DNA of 64,000 nt from Chryseobacterium nakagawai (GCF_900637665.1 NZ_LR134386.1:2844501-2908500), one strand, 5' to 3'; shown: positions 17,865 through 27,555, counted from the first letter of the stretch. The notes: generated by a model from the letters alone, not told the origin. Numbers and translations: made by a program.

Positions 17865-18544
17865 TGAGTAAAAAAATAGGAACTGGAGATATTTTTTATC
17901 TAAAAATAGAAAATGAAAATCTATATGTATTTGGTAGGGTTTTATTTGATGTTAATTCTCAATTTAATAAGATTATAAAGAAAACGGAATTATCAGAGGA
18001 ATACTTTCCAATTCTAGCCGGATTTTATCAAGGATATCAGTTAATAGAAATGTATGATGGAATTTATGAAAATATAGATGATTTTACCGAATCAAAAGTT
18101 ATTATTCCAAGAGTTTTAGTAACATCATTGAATAACTCGAAATATAATTCATTGGAATTTGGAAAAATAAAAAATATTAATGCAGATTATACAAAAGTTG
18201 AATTTCCTGAAAATTCGACTTATGATATGGATGGAGCTATCCTTTCTTGTGGAGAATTAAATTTAAAAACCAGTTTATCAGAAAAACATTTTAAAGAGCA
18301 AGACTATCAGATTTCTTCATGTGTACCAAGAGTTCTATTACATGCTACTTTAGATTTTAAAAAAAGAAGAGATCTTATACCACAAGAAGTAATAAGACCT
18401 CATTATTTAATTAAAAATGATTTGCATTATAATAATGAATTAAGAGAAGTGGTTTATAATAATCTTAATTTAGATCCTAATAAAAGCTATTATGAATTAT
18501 CTAAGGAAATGGGATTTGATTTAGCCAGATTCTATGAACATTAA
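17864..18544 (+). CDS. Imm26-like immunity protein candidate, copy 2
   Basis: Protein of 226 residues, paralog of the preceding gene and overlapping its stop by one base. The two match along their whole length (GDIFYLKIEN, YVFGRVLFDV, QLIEMYDG, IIPRVLV, DYTKVEFPE, then the near-identical end), with N-terminal and middle parts diverged much more than the last 20 or so residues. Either a second protector for the same toxin or a retained immunity gene for a toxin lost by replacement. AT-rich like its neighbour. Confidence 0.73.
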   Translation: MSKKIGTGDIFYLKIENENLYVFGRVLFDVNSQFNKIIKKTELSEEYFPILAGFYQGYQLIEMYDGIYENIDDFTESKVIIPRVLVTSLNNSKYNSLEFGKIKNINADYTKVEFPENSTYDMDGAILSCGELNLKTSLSEKHFKEQDYQISSCVPRVLLHATLDFKKRRDLIPQEVIRPHYLIKNDLHYNNELREVVYNNLNLDPNKSYYELSKEMGFDLARFYEH

Positions 18545-18559
18545 TTTAAAAATATAATT

Positions 18560-19036
18560 ATGGGCGCTTGGGGATACAAGAATTTTGAAAATGATACTGC
18601 AACAGATTGGTTTGCAGAACTGGAGGGATCTCCGGATAAAGAATTGGTGATTCCTTATCTTACCAAAATTTTGGATGAAGATGATTTTATAGATGACGAA
18701 GAAAGTTTTATTACATTAGCAACCCTTGAAGCACTGAATGGTCGTCTGAAGCTGATCTCTACAGATTATATTCTGCCGCAGTTGGAATCTGTAGATACGA
18801 TTGTCCTGGCCCAAATGGTAATAAGGGCAGCTAAAAAGATCCTTTTCTTTAAAGAGCATTCAGAATTAAGGGAATTATGGCAGGAATCTGATGAATACCA
18901 TCAATGGTTTAATTATCAGGTTTCGTTAATTATAAAGCTTGATCATTTTTACAGTAACTATAATTTTGTTGAGAAAGAGAGTGATCCGGAAATTGAGGCG
19001 GAATGGTCGAAATATATAAAAACTAATTTTTCATAG
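18560..19036 (+). CDS. DUF4259 domain protein
   Basis: Acidic protein of 158 residues. The start MGAWGYKNFENDTATDWFAEL is the signature of DUF4259 proteins (MGAWG...F.ND.A.DW), which are often found in polymorphic-toxin loci, and is followed by helical, acid-rich sequence. No signal peptide. It is 15 bases downstream of the second immunity candidate on the same strand and so probably belongs to the effector island, perhaps as another protective gene. The biochemical role of the family is not known to me. Confidence 0.75.
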   Translation: MGAWGYKNFENDTATDWFAELEGSPDKELVIPYLTKILDEDDFIDDEESFITLATLEALNGRLKLISTDYILPQLESVDTIVLAQMVIRAAKKILFFKEHSELRELWQESDEYHQWFNYQVSLIIKLDHFYSNYNFVEKESDPEIEAEWSKYIKTNFS

Positions 19037-19070
19037 ATAAAAAGTATCCAGAGTACACCACTTTAATGAA

Positions 19071-19955
19071 ATGAGCATTTCAAATTTCTTTTTTGGGGAA
19101 AATATTCCTCTTCTTCAGCTTGAAAAATTCTCGCAGGAATATACCTTGAATGTGGAGAATACCTTTTTGATGGGTAAAGAAAACCCCGCAATCTCTTTAA
19201 AAACCTCATCGGATCTTGTTATTGCGCAGGAAAAAGGTGAAAAATATATTGAGAATACCATAAAACTAAGAGAAATCACGGGTGATACTGAAGATCATGT
19301 GATGAAACCCTTTCTGTTGCAAAGTCTTGCCCTTGCAGATATTTCCCGTAATATTCAACTGAAAAGAGATCTCAATGGGAAAATACTTTCCGTTGAAAAT
19401 AAGGCGGATCTTTGGAAGAACTGGGAAGAATGGAAAGAGAATAAGTTGGCAATGCTATTTCCTGAAGAGAAAGACCAGCTCAAGTTTATTTCCAATTATG
19501 AAAAAGGGCTGAAAAACTTTGAGGGAGAACTAAAGAAAAATCTGCAATACATTCTTTTATTGCCGGAACTTTACAGCCTGATCTTTCCCCCCAATGAATA
19601 TTATAGTTTTCTATTCAGCCCATCGAATATCCGATCCAGGTTGATTGATGGAGTAGAGTACATCTATCAGTTGAAACTGGTAAAGCTTGAAGAGGAAAAC
19701 AATATCCTTTTTGTTGAGTTTCATTCCGTACTGAATAATCGGGATGAATTGATGAAAAGTCATATCAAAAAGCTTTATGAGAAGGAGAAAGATTTCTCTA
19801 TTGACCAGTTTGAATTCAGTATCAAAACAAAATACAATTTCGAAAAAACAACGGCTAAAATTCTGAATGCTGAGCTTCATTTTGTGGAAAAAATGCACGA
19901 GCATTTAGCCTATCTGATTGATATGGATTTGAATAGTAAATCTGCTGAGTTTTAA
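19071..19955 (+). CDS. Uncharacterised protein at the end of the T6SS effector island
   Basis: Protein of 294 residues that I do not recognise. It is soluble by composition, rich in Lys/Glu and predicted helices, with no signal peptide, membrane span or metal motif. Visible marks: residues 95-135 (LKRDLNGKILSVENKADLWKNWEEW) and a long charged helix (EGELKKNLQYILLLPELYSLIFPPNEYY). It lies 34 bases after the DUF4259 gene and is the last gene before a bidirectional terminator. Possible roles are effector chaperone/adaptor or a structural T6SS accessory; neither is shown. Confidence 0.65.
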   Translation: MSISNFFFGENIPLLQLEKFSQEYTLNVENTFLMGKENPAISLKTSSDLVIAQEKGEKYIENTIKLREITGDTEDHVMKPFLLQSLALADISRNIQLKRDLNGKILSVENKADLWKNWEEWKENKLAMLFPEEKDQLKFISNYEKGLKNFEGELKKNLQYILLLPELYSLIFPPNEYYSFLFSPSNIRSRLIDGVEYIYQLKLVKLEEENNILFVEFHSVLNNRDELMKSHIKKLYEKEKDFSIDQFEFSIKTKYNFEKTTAKILNAELHFVEKMHEHLAYLIDMDLNSKSAEF

Positions 19956-19962
19956 CAATAAA

Positions 19963-19995
19963 AAAGAGTTGTAATGTTTAAAATTACAACTCTTT
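19963..19995. terminator. Bidirectional terminator between the T6SS island and the TonB receptor
   Basis: AAAGAGTTGTAAT (19963-19975) pairs fully with ATTACAACTCTTT (19983-19995); A-rich on the left, T-rich on the right, between convergent genes. Confidence 0.85.
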
Positions 19996-20019
19996 GATTT
20001 ATTTTTCAGATGGAACTAC

Positions 20020-22617
20020 TTAGAATCTGAAAGTCGCAGCCACAGACCACGTTCTTCCGAATCCTAAGAAACCTGTATTGGCATCAGCAACACCCTGATA
20101 TACTCTGCCTGCTTCCTGGTATGTTTTTCCAGCACCCGGGCCTGTAGCAATTTTATCAGTAGCATGAATATTAGAACTTAGCTCAGAAATATAATATTTG
20201 TTGAATAAGTTATAAACATTCGCTCTTAAGGTTAAAGATTTTTTCTGACCGATTTCGAATTTGTAGCTTGCTCCTACATCAAACAGATTATAGCTAGGTA
20301 ATTTTACAATTCCTCTTTCTCTGTCAGCTTCTGTAAGGAAGTTAATAGGGTTGAACTGAGCGTATAATTTGTCATAGTATTCCCAGTTAGCATCAATACT
20401 GAACGCTTTGGTAATGTTATAATCAACACCTAAACTTGCTGTAGTTTGTGCAGCATCTCCAACTTTTAGATCTTTGATATTGATCATCCCTGTTGCTCCG
20501 GCAACTTCTTGGTTGCTTTGAACATCAAGAATATTGAAGTTGGCGTTTCCTTTGTATTTCCAGTTTCCGAATGAAACCATCCCTCTCAATCTAAGGTTAG
20601 CAAAAGGTCTTGCTTTCGCTTCCAATTCAACACCCTGGTGAAGTTGTCCAACATTCAGTGCATTATAGAAATAAGCATTTCCAAGCTTTAATTGAGAGAA
20701 CTTAGCAACATCTGCTGCACCTGCGTTAAATGTTCTTGAAATGAATCTGTCATCCCACTGAGTTCTGTACGCATTGATATTAACATCGATATAACGGGAT
20801 TTGAAACCATATCCTAATTCTAAAGAGAAGATTCTTTCATTTTTCGCATCGTTGTAGATGTTTTGGTTAGAAGGGAACAGGGCATTGAATAAAGGCTGTC
20901 TTGAAATAGCTCCTGCATTAAAAAATACATTATGATGATCATCAATATTGTAGTTAGCTCCTCCTTTTACAATATAACCTGTTTTGTGATACCATTTGGT
21001 GTCTTGATTTCCAGGAGTATAAAGCATATAGTCTCTTCTCTTATAATACTGCTCAGAAACTGACCCCTGAACAGATGCACTTAGTTTTTCAGAACTATAT
21101 TCAACCATTCCATATACACCAGCCCATTTTACCAGCCCTTCGTTGTAGATAGATACTTTCTGAGTATTACCTGTTTTGGTAAGAGGTTCCGGCTTTACTG
21201 TACGGTCTACATAATAACCGTTAGGAGCGTTCACTGTATTTTTCACAAATAAAGCATCTGATCCTAACATATCAGTAACAATATCATAAAGAGCTCCTTT
21301 GTAAGTTTTAAGATCGATCCCTCCGTTAAAAGTCCAGTTATTTTTTTTGTAATTAAGGTCTGCGATTACTCCGTACCAGTCATGAGCATTAATACTTTGT
21401 TTTCTAACGATACCGGTAGTTCCGTTTAAAGTACTTACATATTGTCCGTTGTAATCAGTAGGAGAACCTGTAGGAGCTGTAAAAGTAGATTTCTGGAAGG
21501 TATTTCCATTATAATCTGTAACAGAACCTCCTCTGTTATAACGGTAAATCATATCCCAATTGATGGTACCATCATTACTATTCATGAAGTTCATGGTATT
21601 TTTACCTTGTACAATAGAACCGTTAAGTCCGGTACCACCACCACCACGTCCCCAAGAACCGTAAACCACTGTGGATAATTTCAGGTTGTCATTAATATTC
21701 CAATCCCAGTTCAATGAAGCAATGGGTTTGTGGTAGAAGTTAGGTGCTAAATTGAATTGAGATCCATTCAGCATTCCTGTTTGCGGATTGTATCTTCTTC
21801 CGTAAGTTTCGAACTGCTGTAGGGTTGCTACATTAGCTCCGGTTGCAGAAGATCTTCTTGTGTCGTGTACCTGTGGAGCCCCGGTTGCAATAAAATTGAA
21901 CGCATGTTTTTCATTTGGCTTAAATCCTGTTGAGAAAAACCATGAATAACCTTCACCTTTAGTTCCGTTGATGTAACCATCACCTTGCCAACGGGAAAGC
22001 AATACTGTGGTTCCCCATTTGTTTTTCAACCCGGAAGAATACATTGCTGAAAGTCTGGAGTAGTTGTCGTTACCAGCTTCCGCTTTAATCATTGCTTTTT
22101 GCTCAGAATCAGTAGCTTTGGTAACAATATTGATCGTTCCCCCTACAGATGGTACTACAAATTTAGAAGCTCCTAAACCTCTCTGAATCTGAATAGAGCT
22201 TGCAATATCTGCTAGTCCAGTCCAGTTAGACCAGTACACAGTACCTCCTTGCATGTCATTAACAGGCTGTCCGTTGATAATTACCGCAATATTGGCACCA
22301 TCAAAACCTCTCATGTTAATTCTGCTGTCTCCGAATCCACCACCTACTTTGGTAACATATACCGAAGGGGTAGACTTCATAATTTCAGGGAATTCTCTGT
22401 TTCCCAGTTTCTCCTGAATCTCAGCTGCCTTAATGTTGGAAACTGCAACAGGTGTTTTTCTCTCTTTGGCTGTTTGGGAAAGGTTTCTACCTACCAACAT
22501 CACCTCATCAATAGATTTAGATTTTTCTAAAGAATCCTTCGTACTCTGCCCATAATACAAGGCGGCCGTTGGTAATACAAGCGCTATAAGAAGTCGCTTT
22601 TTTAAAATAATGCTCAT
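20020..22617 (-). CDS. TonB-dependent outer-membrane receptor
   Basis: Outer-membrane importer of 865 residues. Signal peptide (KKRLLIALVLPTAALYYGQ), a TonB-box-like stretch (SIDEVMLVG), plug domain with INMRGFDGANIAVIINGQPVND and SVGGTINIVTK, then a long beta-barrel full of alternating aromatic strands, ending in the expected aromatic residue (AATFRF). There is no N-terminal carboxypeptidase-like repeat and no SusD partner beside it, so it looks like a siderophore/metal-type receptor rather than a glycan SusC. The true ligand cannot be told. It stands alone on the minus strand. Confidence 0.93.
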   Translation of the reverse strand: MSIILKKRLLIALVLPTAALYYGQSTKDSLEKSKSIDEVMLVGRNLSQTAKERKTPVAVSNIKAAEIQEKLGNREFPEIMKSTPSVYVTKVGGGFGDSRINMRGFDGANIAVIINGQPVNDMQGGTVYWSNWTGLADIASSIQIQRGLGASKFVVPSVGGTINIVTKATDSEQKAMIKAEAGNDNYSRLSAMYSSGLKNKWGTTVLLSRWQGDGYINGTKGEGYSWFFSTGFKPNEKHAFNFIATGAPQVHDTRRSSATGANVATLQQFETYGRRYNPQTGMLNGSQFNLAPNFYHKPIASLNWDWNINDNLKLSTVVYGSWGRGGGGTGLNGSIVQGKNTMNFMNSNDGTINWDMIYRYNRGGSVTDYNGNTFQKSTFTAPTGSPTDYNGQYVSTLNGTTGIVRKQSINAHDWYGVIADLNYKKNNWTFNGGIDLKTYKGALYDIVTDMLGSDALFVKNTVNAPNGYYVDRTVKPEPLTKTGNTQKVSIYNEGLVKWAGVYGMVEYSSEKLSASVQGSVSEQYYKRRDYMLYTPGNQDTKWYHKTGYIVKGGANYNIDDHHNVFFNAGAISRQPLFNALFPSNQNIYNDAKNERIFSLELGYGFKSRYIDVNINAYRTQWDDRFISRTFNAGAADVAKFSQLKLGNAYFYNALNVGQLHQGVELEAKARPFANLRLRGMVSFGNWKYKGNANFNILDVQSNQEVAGATGMINIKDLKVGDAAQTTASLGVDYNITKAFSIDANWEYYDKLYAQFNPINFLTEADRERGIVKLPSYNLFDVGASYKFEIGQKKSLTLRANVYNLFNKYYISELSSNIHATDKIATGPGAGKTYQEAGRVYQGVADANTGFLGFGRTWSVAATFRF

Positions 22618-23015
22618 GAAATAAACTAGCGTGTTTGATTTTAAGGCTGCAAAGATGAAAATTTATTTTTTAATTAAGTATTAAATATTTTTTACGGGAT
22701 TTTGTAAATGATAGAGAATGAGCATGATTGCTGATCGTTTTATGATATATTAACTTTATTTAACAGTTTAATTTGTAGCTGTTTATATGAATAAATTTAA
22801 TTAAAATGAGCTTATTTTGATGATAATATAAACATTTATTTTTTTTGAATTATTGAGAAATATCAGTTATTGTCCCTAAAAAAATAAAATAACTCTAAAA
22901 TTTAATATCTTTATTGCAAAGATCTGAATTATAGCTCAAAATGCTACTGGGAACCGATTCTTTAGTTTTTTAGAATATAAAACAATCTTATACTAGAGTT
23001 GTCAGAAGTATCAGA
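22618..23015. other. Non-coding gap upstream of the TonB receptor
   Basis: About 400 very AT-rich bases that should contain the receptor promoter (minus strand). A CATCTTTG-like element at about 22648-22655 on the minus strand comes within one base of TAnnTTTG but has no partner TTG at the right distance. No Fur-box palindrome found by eye. Confidence 0.4.
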
Positions 23016-23141
23016 ATGGGGAAATTAGAAAGAGCATTTAATAATTCAGAAGAAATTTCAGAATTAATTCATAAGCTATCTGAAACATTTGATGTTGACC
23101 TGATGATTGAGATTACTACTGAGTACATCAGCATCAGATAA
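23016..23141 (+). CDS. Possible small acidic protein of 41 residues
   Basis: ATG at 23016 to TAA at 23141. Reads MGKLERAFNNSEEISELIHK and then LSETFDVDLMIEITTEYISI-R; acidic and helix-forming, with no signal peptide or cysteines. A purine-rich AGAAG lies 9 bases upstream, and TATCTTTA near 22905 could serve as a -7 element. No family is recognised. Support is only a good amphipathic composition in an otherwise stop-rich region. Confidence 0.35.
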   Translation: MGKLERAFNNSEEISELIHKLSETFDVDLMIEITTEYISIR

Positions 23142-23162
23142 GTTCGTATGAAGTTACATTGG

Positions 23163-23993
23163 CTATTTTTCAAAGAGCAACATGAATTTTAATTTTAACC
23201 GATACAAAATACGAGTCTGATAATTTAATAATTGAAAAATAGCTTCCGGACTTGTAAATTGATCAGGTACTTTATGATGATTAATGTACTGGATATTTCT
23301 TCTTTTCATTGTATTGTAAATAACTAAAGCAAACGATTCCTTAGCCTCAGTTTTTCCCTTGTGTTGTGAAATCCCGTTGTCATGAAGTCTATATCTATAT
23401 AAAGCTTTTCTAATAAACTTTACTTTTCCATGTTCCAATATTTTTAAGTATAAATCCTGATCAATAGCAGTTTTTAAGGTAGGATTGATGCCTGATGTTT
23501 TCCAATAAATATCTTTTTTGAAAGTGAAGAAATGGGCAAATTGAATGGGACAATTGAAAAATAGACTATTATTATAAATTTGTTTAGTATTCGAAAATAC
23601 TCTCTGTGGATTTAAATTTTCATCACATAACATCATTTTGGAATAAGTACAAACAATATTATTTTGACCATATTGTTTCATTGATTCTTCTAATGCTGTA
23701 GCATAAAGGGCATCATCAGGATCTAGATAAGCGCAAACGTCACCAGTGGCATAATCCATACATTTTCGCTTAGTAAAACCACAACCTTTATTCTCAGAAT
23801 TCTCAATTAGTAGAAACTTATCATTATTTTTTATTAATTGCCTAATAATCTCTAGTGAATTATCCGTAGAACAATCATCAACAATAATCGCTTCCCAATG
23901 AGTATAGGTCTGTTTTATTAAAGAGTCATAGCATTCTTTAAAATATTTTCCATTATTATAATTAGCAATTAAAATTGAAATTTTTTTCGTCAT
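23163..23993 (-). CDS. Family 2 glycosyltransferase
   Basis: GT-A fold sugar transferase of 276 residues. The start KISILIANYNNGKYFKECYDSLIKQTY is typical of GT2, with the nucleotide-binding Asp-Asp in IIVDDCSTDNS and the metal-binding motif in CAYLDPDDALY. The C-terminus is short with no membrane span. It is a stand-alone gene with long non-coding stretches on both sides, AT-richer than the glycan operon at 37-41 kb, and could be an acquired single gene. Donor and acceptor sugars cannot be told. Confidence 0.88.
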   Translation of the reverse strand: MTKKISILIANYNNGKYFKECYDSLIKQTYTHWEAIIVDDCSTDNSLEIIRQLIKNNDKFLLIENSENKGCGFTKRKCMDYATGDVCAYLDPDDALYATALEESMKQYGQNNIVCTYSKMMLCDENLNPQRVFSNTKQIYNNSLFFNCPIQFAHFFTFKKDIYWKTSGINPTLKTAIDQDLYLKILEHGKVKFIRKALYRYRLHDNGISQHKGKTEAKESFALVIYNTMKRRNIQYINHHKVPDQFTSPEAIFQLLNYQTRILYRLKLKFMLLFEK

Positions 23994-24735
23994 TTATAAT
24001 TATTTGAGTTATTTACTTTGATATGTATATTTTGTATTAAGACTGAAATAATCTAAAGATACAACTTCTTTATTTCTTATTGAGAATGTATGGAATAGAA
24101 TTGACCGTATTGTTTACTTACATTTTCATTAATAAGTTCAGTACTTTAATCTTTGCAATTCATACCGATTAAAAATATCACGTATTAAGGAGATAAATGT
24201 TATAATATTTATTCCAAAATATATTCATTTTATAACGGGAATAAATTATTTTTGATAATGAGGAACACATCAGATGCTATACATTTCATAGTTTCAATTA
24301 ATTTTTTTTATTGGCGGCAGATAGTTTTGCATGAAAAACAGCTACCTTCAGTAGTATAGGCAGCTGTTAGAGGTACTAAAATCAGATATTCTAATTTGAT
24401 ACAAAAAAAGCTTTTATAATGGTTTATTTTGTTATTAATTTCATCTTGATTGTTGTTAATTTTATCAATTTCTGGGTATGTATTTATTTTGAGCCCAAAA
24501 ATTGAAGCTATTTTTACAATGGAATACTGTAATGAAAGAAATTAATGGATACAAAGGGAAAAATAATATCAGTTATTTATCAATAAAGGATTTCACAATA
24601 CCTCCATGCAACAGTTTGTGTATGCTAAGGTCAAAAAAAAGTTATTCAGACTATTGCAAAATATGAAAGTATTCTGTTTTTTGTTAGTTATTCATCCAGT
24701 AACTAATATTCAAACGCTTTAAAACAAATGAAATA
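23994..24735. other. Long non-coding stretch with a minus-strand hairpin
   Basis: About 740 AT-rich bases without a convincing gene. At 24338-24367, AACAGCT and AGCTGTT flank an 18-base centre; read on the minus strand it ends in TTTTT, like a terminator for something transcribed from the 24.4-24.7 kb side. A minus-strand frame of about 75 codons lies just upstream of that hairpin but has no start codon. Possibly a gene remnant or small RNA. Confidence 0.4.
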
Positions 24736-24765
24736 GAAAAAGACTGATCATAATCAGTCTTTTTC
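24736..24765. terminator. Terminator of the DUF885 gene
   Basis: GAAAAAGACTGAT (24736-24748) pairs fully with ATCAGTCTTTTTC (24753-24765) around CATA, 32 bases past the DUF885 stop; read on the minus strand it ends in a T run. Confidence 0.85.
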
Positions 24766-24797
24766 TAAGGGTATAGCAACTATAAAGTTCAATATTT

Positions 24798-26570
24798 TTA
24801 TTTGATACTTTTTGCCCAGTCGTCCATATAATTCTCAAAAACAGTGAGAGGCATTGCTCCTCCTTTCAAGATGGTATCATGAAAATCTTTGATACTAAAT
24901 TTAGAACCTAACTGTACTTTGTATTTGTCACGCAGTTCTCTTATTTTCAATTCTCCGATTTTATAAGAAAGTGCCTGCGCAGGGTTTGCCATATACCGTT
25001 CTATTTCAGCAGTGGCAAACTGTTCAGAAACAGGTTCGTTATCCATCATATATTTAATAGCATCTTCACGGGTCATTTTTCCTGTGTGTAAACCAGAATC
25101 TACTACCAAACGGATCGCACGGTGCATCTCTGTACCTAATGCACCAAGCTGATGATACGGATTGGTATAAACTCCTAGATCTTTTCCCAGAGATTCCGTA
25201 TATAATGCCCAGCCTTCTACAAATGCTCCATTCATATATTTTTGCCGAAATTCCGGAACAGAAGTATTTTCATACTGAATGCTTATCTGATAATGATGAC
25301 CTGGAATGGCTTCGTGTAAAAATACACTTTCCATATCCATATTGGTAATATTGATTTTTGTTGGGTCTAAAATAGGAGCATAAAAAATACCGGGACGATG
25401 GGTTTGAAGATTTCCCGGAAAATATTGCGGGGATGCTGAAGCAGCTCTAAACTCTTCTGTTTTACGAATTTCAAAAGGTGTTTTAGGGGTAATTCCAAAA
25501 TACTTCGATAAGTTAGGCTTTATCTTGTCGTAAACATCCTGATAAGCTTCTAATACTTCTTTATCTGTTTTGAAAGGCATGAACTGCTTATCGGTTTTCA
25601 TAAATTCAAATAATTCAGGAAGTGAACCCTTAAAGCCGATAGACTTCTTAATTTTTTCCATTTCTTCAGTGATTCTGGACACTTCAGATAGGCCTAATCT
25701 ATATACTTCTTCCGGGTCTTTATCAACCGTTACCATAGAAAAAATATAGTCTTTATACATTTCTTTTCCATTCGGAAAAACATTGATTCCTGAGGATGAA
25801 CGGGCTTTTGGAAGATATTCATTCTGGAAAAAATCTGCAAGTTTCTGTAGCGATGAGAAAATATTTTTTGCCAGAACATCTTTAAAGTTTTTACTTAAAC
25901 GATCTTGTTCTTCTTTTGAAAAATCTTTGGGAAAATTCTTTATCGGTTCATAAAAGGAAGACTGATCATCATTTTTTGCCAGTTTCTGTAATTGCGGAAT
26001 GATTTTCATCACTAAAGATTTTGGCAAAACAACTCCTGCTTTGATACCTTTTTGCATATTTTGTATAGAGACATCTGTCCATCTTGAAAAAGCCTGACAG
26101 CGCTTCAGCCAATTCTCATAGTCTTTGACCGTTTTGAAAGGCTGTGCTGAACTACCGGAGCCTAATAAGGCCATATAGGTAGGAATTCCTCCCATCTGAT
26201 TGATAGGCATATATTCTTCATGGTATTTTTCTGTTTTCAACGCAATTTGTAGATCATTCTCCAAAATTGCCAGTGAAATACGGTCTTCTTTATTCAAATC
26301 CTCATTTTCAAAAGGTTTCAGAAGGTTGGTATATTTTATATAAAAGTCATGAATTTTTTTGAGCTGATTTTCATCATAAGCAGGAAGCTGATCGTTATAG
26401 CCATCAATCCCATTAAAGGTTGCACTCAAAGGACTTAGTACATTTGACTCTTTATAATATTGGTCAAAAATCTGGTGTAATTTGATATTCTTTTGCTGCG
26501 CACTCATACAGGAAACAATAACAGTGCTGAGTAAAGCTAGTTTATTCTTCATCATATTTTGATTAGTCAT
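24798..26570 (-). CDS. DUF885 family secreted metallopeptidase-like protein
   Basis: Protein of 590 residues with a signal peptide (KNKLALLSTVIVSCMSAQ). It belongs to the DUF885 family, which is related to thermolysin-fold (M32/M3-like) zinc peptidases; the motif FLHEAIPGHHYQ near residue 415 is its presumed zinc site (HEAxPGHH), with a downstream Glu in VEGWALYTESLG. It is mostly helical and of normal family length. Two starts are possible: ATG at 26570 or the ATG/ATG at 26555/26552, the latter giving a tidier signal peptide. Likely periplasmic or secreted; natural substrates are not known. The following minus-strand gene is separated by 88 bases. Confidence 0.87.
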   Translation of the reverse strand: MTNQNMMKNKLALLSTVIVSCMSAQQKNIKLHQIFDQYYKESNVLSPLSATFNGIDGYNDQLPAYDENQLKKIHDFYIKYTNLLKPFENEDLNKEDRISLAILENDLQIALKTEKYHEEYMPINQMGGIPTYMALLGSGSSAQPFKTVKDYENWLKRCQAFSRWTDVSIQNMQKGIKAGVVLPKSLVMKIIPQLQKLAKNDDQSSFYEPIKNFPKDFSKEEQDRLSKNFKDVLAKNIFSSLQKLADFFQNEYLPKARSSSGINVFPNGKEMYKDYIFSMVTVDKDPEEVYRLGLSEVSRITEEMEKIKKSIGFKGSLPELFEFMKTDKQFMPFKTDKEVLEAYQDVYDKIKPNLSKYFGITPKTPFEIRKTEEFRAASASPQYFPGNLQTHRPGIFYAPILDPTKINITNMDMESVFLHEAIPGHHYQISIQYENTSVPEFRQKYMNGAFVEGWALYTESLGKDLGVYTNPYHQLGALGTEMHRAIRLVVDSGLHTGKMTREDAIKYMMDNEPVSEQFATAEIERYMANPAQALSYKIGELKIRELRDKYKVQLGSKFSIKDFHDTILKGGAMPLTVFENYMDDWAKSIK

Positions 26571-26658
26571 TTATCAGAACAATAAAAATACATTAATTAT
26601 TCTATTATCTTAATAATAAATAAGCGAATTAGCAATCTGATATTGAAGAGAAATATTA

Positions 26659-27555
26659 TTACTTATTTTTTCGTTCTCTGGTTGCCTGCCAGCAAAGTAC
26701 AGAACCTATACAAACCATTACTGCTCCTTGCCAGAAGGACACTCCCAATGTTGTAAAGAGAAGGATTGAAGATAGCGCTGATGACAAAACGGGAATAAAA
26801 TAGGAGGCTCCGGTTAATACAGTAACATTTCCATGTAAAATTCCGATGTTCCAGGCTGCATAACCAAATCCCATGGCACATGACGCAAGCAAAAGATATA
26901 TAGCGGAAGAAAGAGTAATCTGCATACTGCTTGAGTCACCAATGATTAGATATTTTATCCATAAAGCAACGGCAACCATTATAAAAAACAATGTTATCCC
27001 ATTTACGCCATTGGCTATACGAACGGTCACTACACAATAAGCAGCCCATAACAGAGCTCCGATAAAGGCTAATCCATAACTTAATGGATTGGTTTTAATG
27101 TTAGCAATCATTTGAGAAATATCTAATCCTTGCTCTCCACCCAATACCCAGACAATACCCAACATGGAAAGAATAATTCCCGGAGCAATCAACCAGTTTG
27201 CCTTTTTATTGTTGAAAAGAATGGTTGCCACCATTGTGAATGTAGGCCAAAGATAATTGACCATTCCCACCTCAATGGCCTGTCTGCTATTGGTTGAATA
27301 TCCTATAGAAAGGGCCAAACAAAGCTCATAGGAAACCATAAGTACCCCTCCATAGATTAAATATTTTTTTGGAAATTTTGATAAGGGAACCCATTTCATA
27401 GTAAAAAGCAAAAACATCGAAGCAACTGTATATATTAATGCAGCTCCTGCAGTGGCACCAAAGGAATGGCTCACTTCTTTGATAAGTCCTACAATAGAAG
27501 ACCATAGGATAATTGCGCAAAATCCGATGGCGGTGGCCTTGGTTTGTCGGGTCAT
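26659..27555 (-). CDS. yddG: Aromatic amino acid exporter of the DMT superfamily, YddG type
   Basis: Inner-membrane exporter of 298 residues with ten hydrophobic segments in two EamA halves. It matches the E. coli YddG sequence, as I remember it, unusually closely: the start MTRQTKATAIG, then SYELCLALSIGY, QAIEVGMVNYLWPTF, WLIAPGIILSMLGIVWVLGG, NPLSYGLAFIGALLWAAYC, AAWNIGILHGNVTV and SFWQGAVMVCIGSVLCWQATRE. YddG releases aromatic amino acids and some drugs. The closeness to a proteobacterial protein suggests a conserved orthologue or transfer. No partner gene beside it. Confidence 0.9.
   Translation of the reverse strand: MTRQTKATAIGFCAIILWSSIVGLIKEVSHSFGATAGAALIYTVASMFLLFTMKWVPLSKFPKKYLIYGGVLMVSYELCLALSIGYSTNSRQAIEVGMVNYLWPTFTMVATILFNNKKANWLIAPGIILSMLGIVWVLGGEQGLDISQMIANIKTNPLSYGLAFIGALLWAAYCVVTVRIANGVNGITLFFIMVAVALWIKYLIIGDSSSMQITLSSAIYLLLASCAMGFGYAAWNIGILHGNVTVLTGASYFIPVLSSALSSILLFTTLGVSFWQGAVMVCIGSVLCWQATRERKNK

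Noticed and set aside
24370..24600. A minus-strand peptide of about 75 residues ending in TTEGSCFSCKTICRQ
   Set aside because: No ATG, GTG or TTG in frame before the upstream stop codon, and no family recognised; kept only as a possible remnant.
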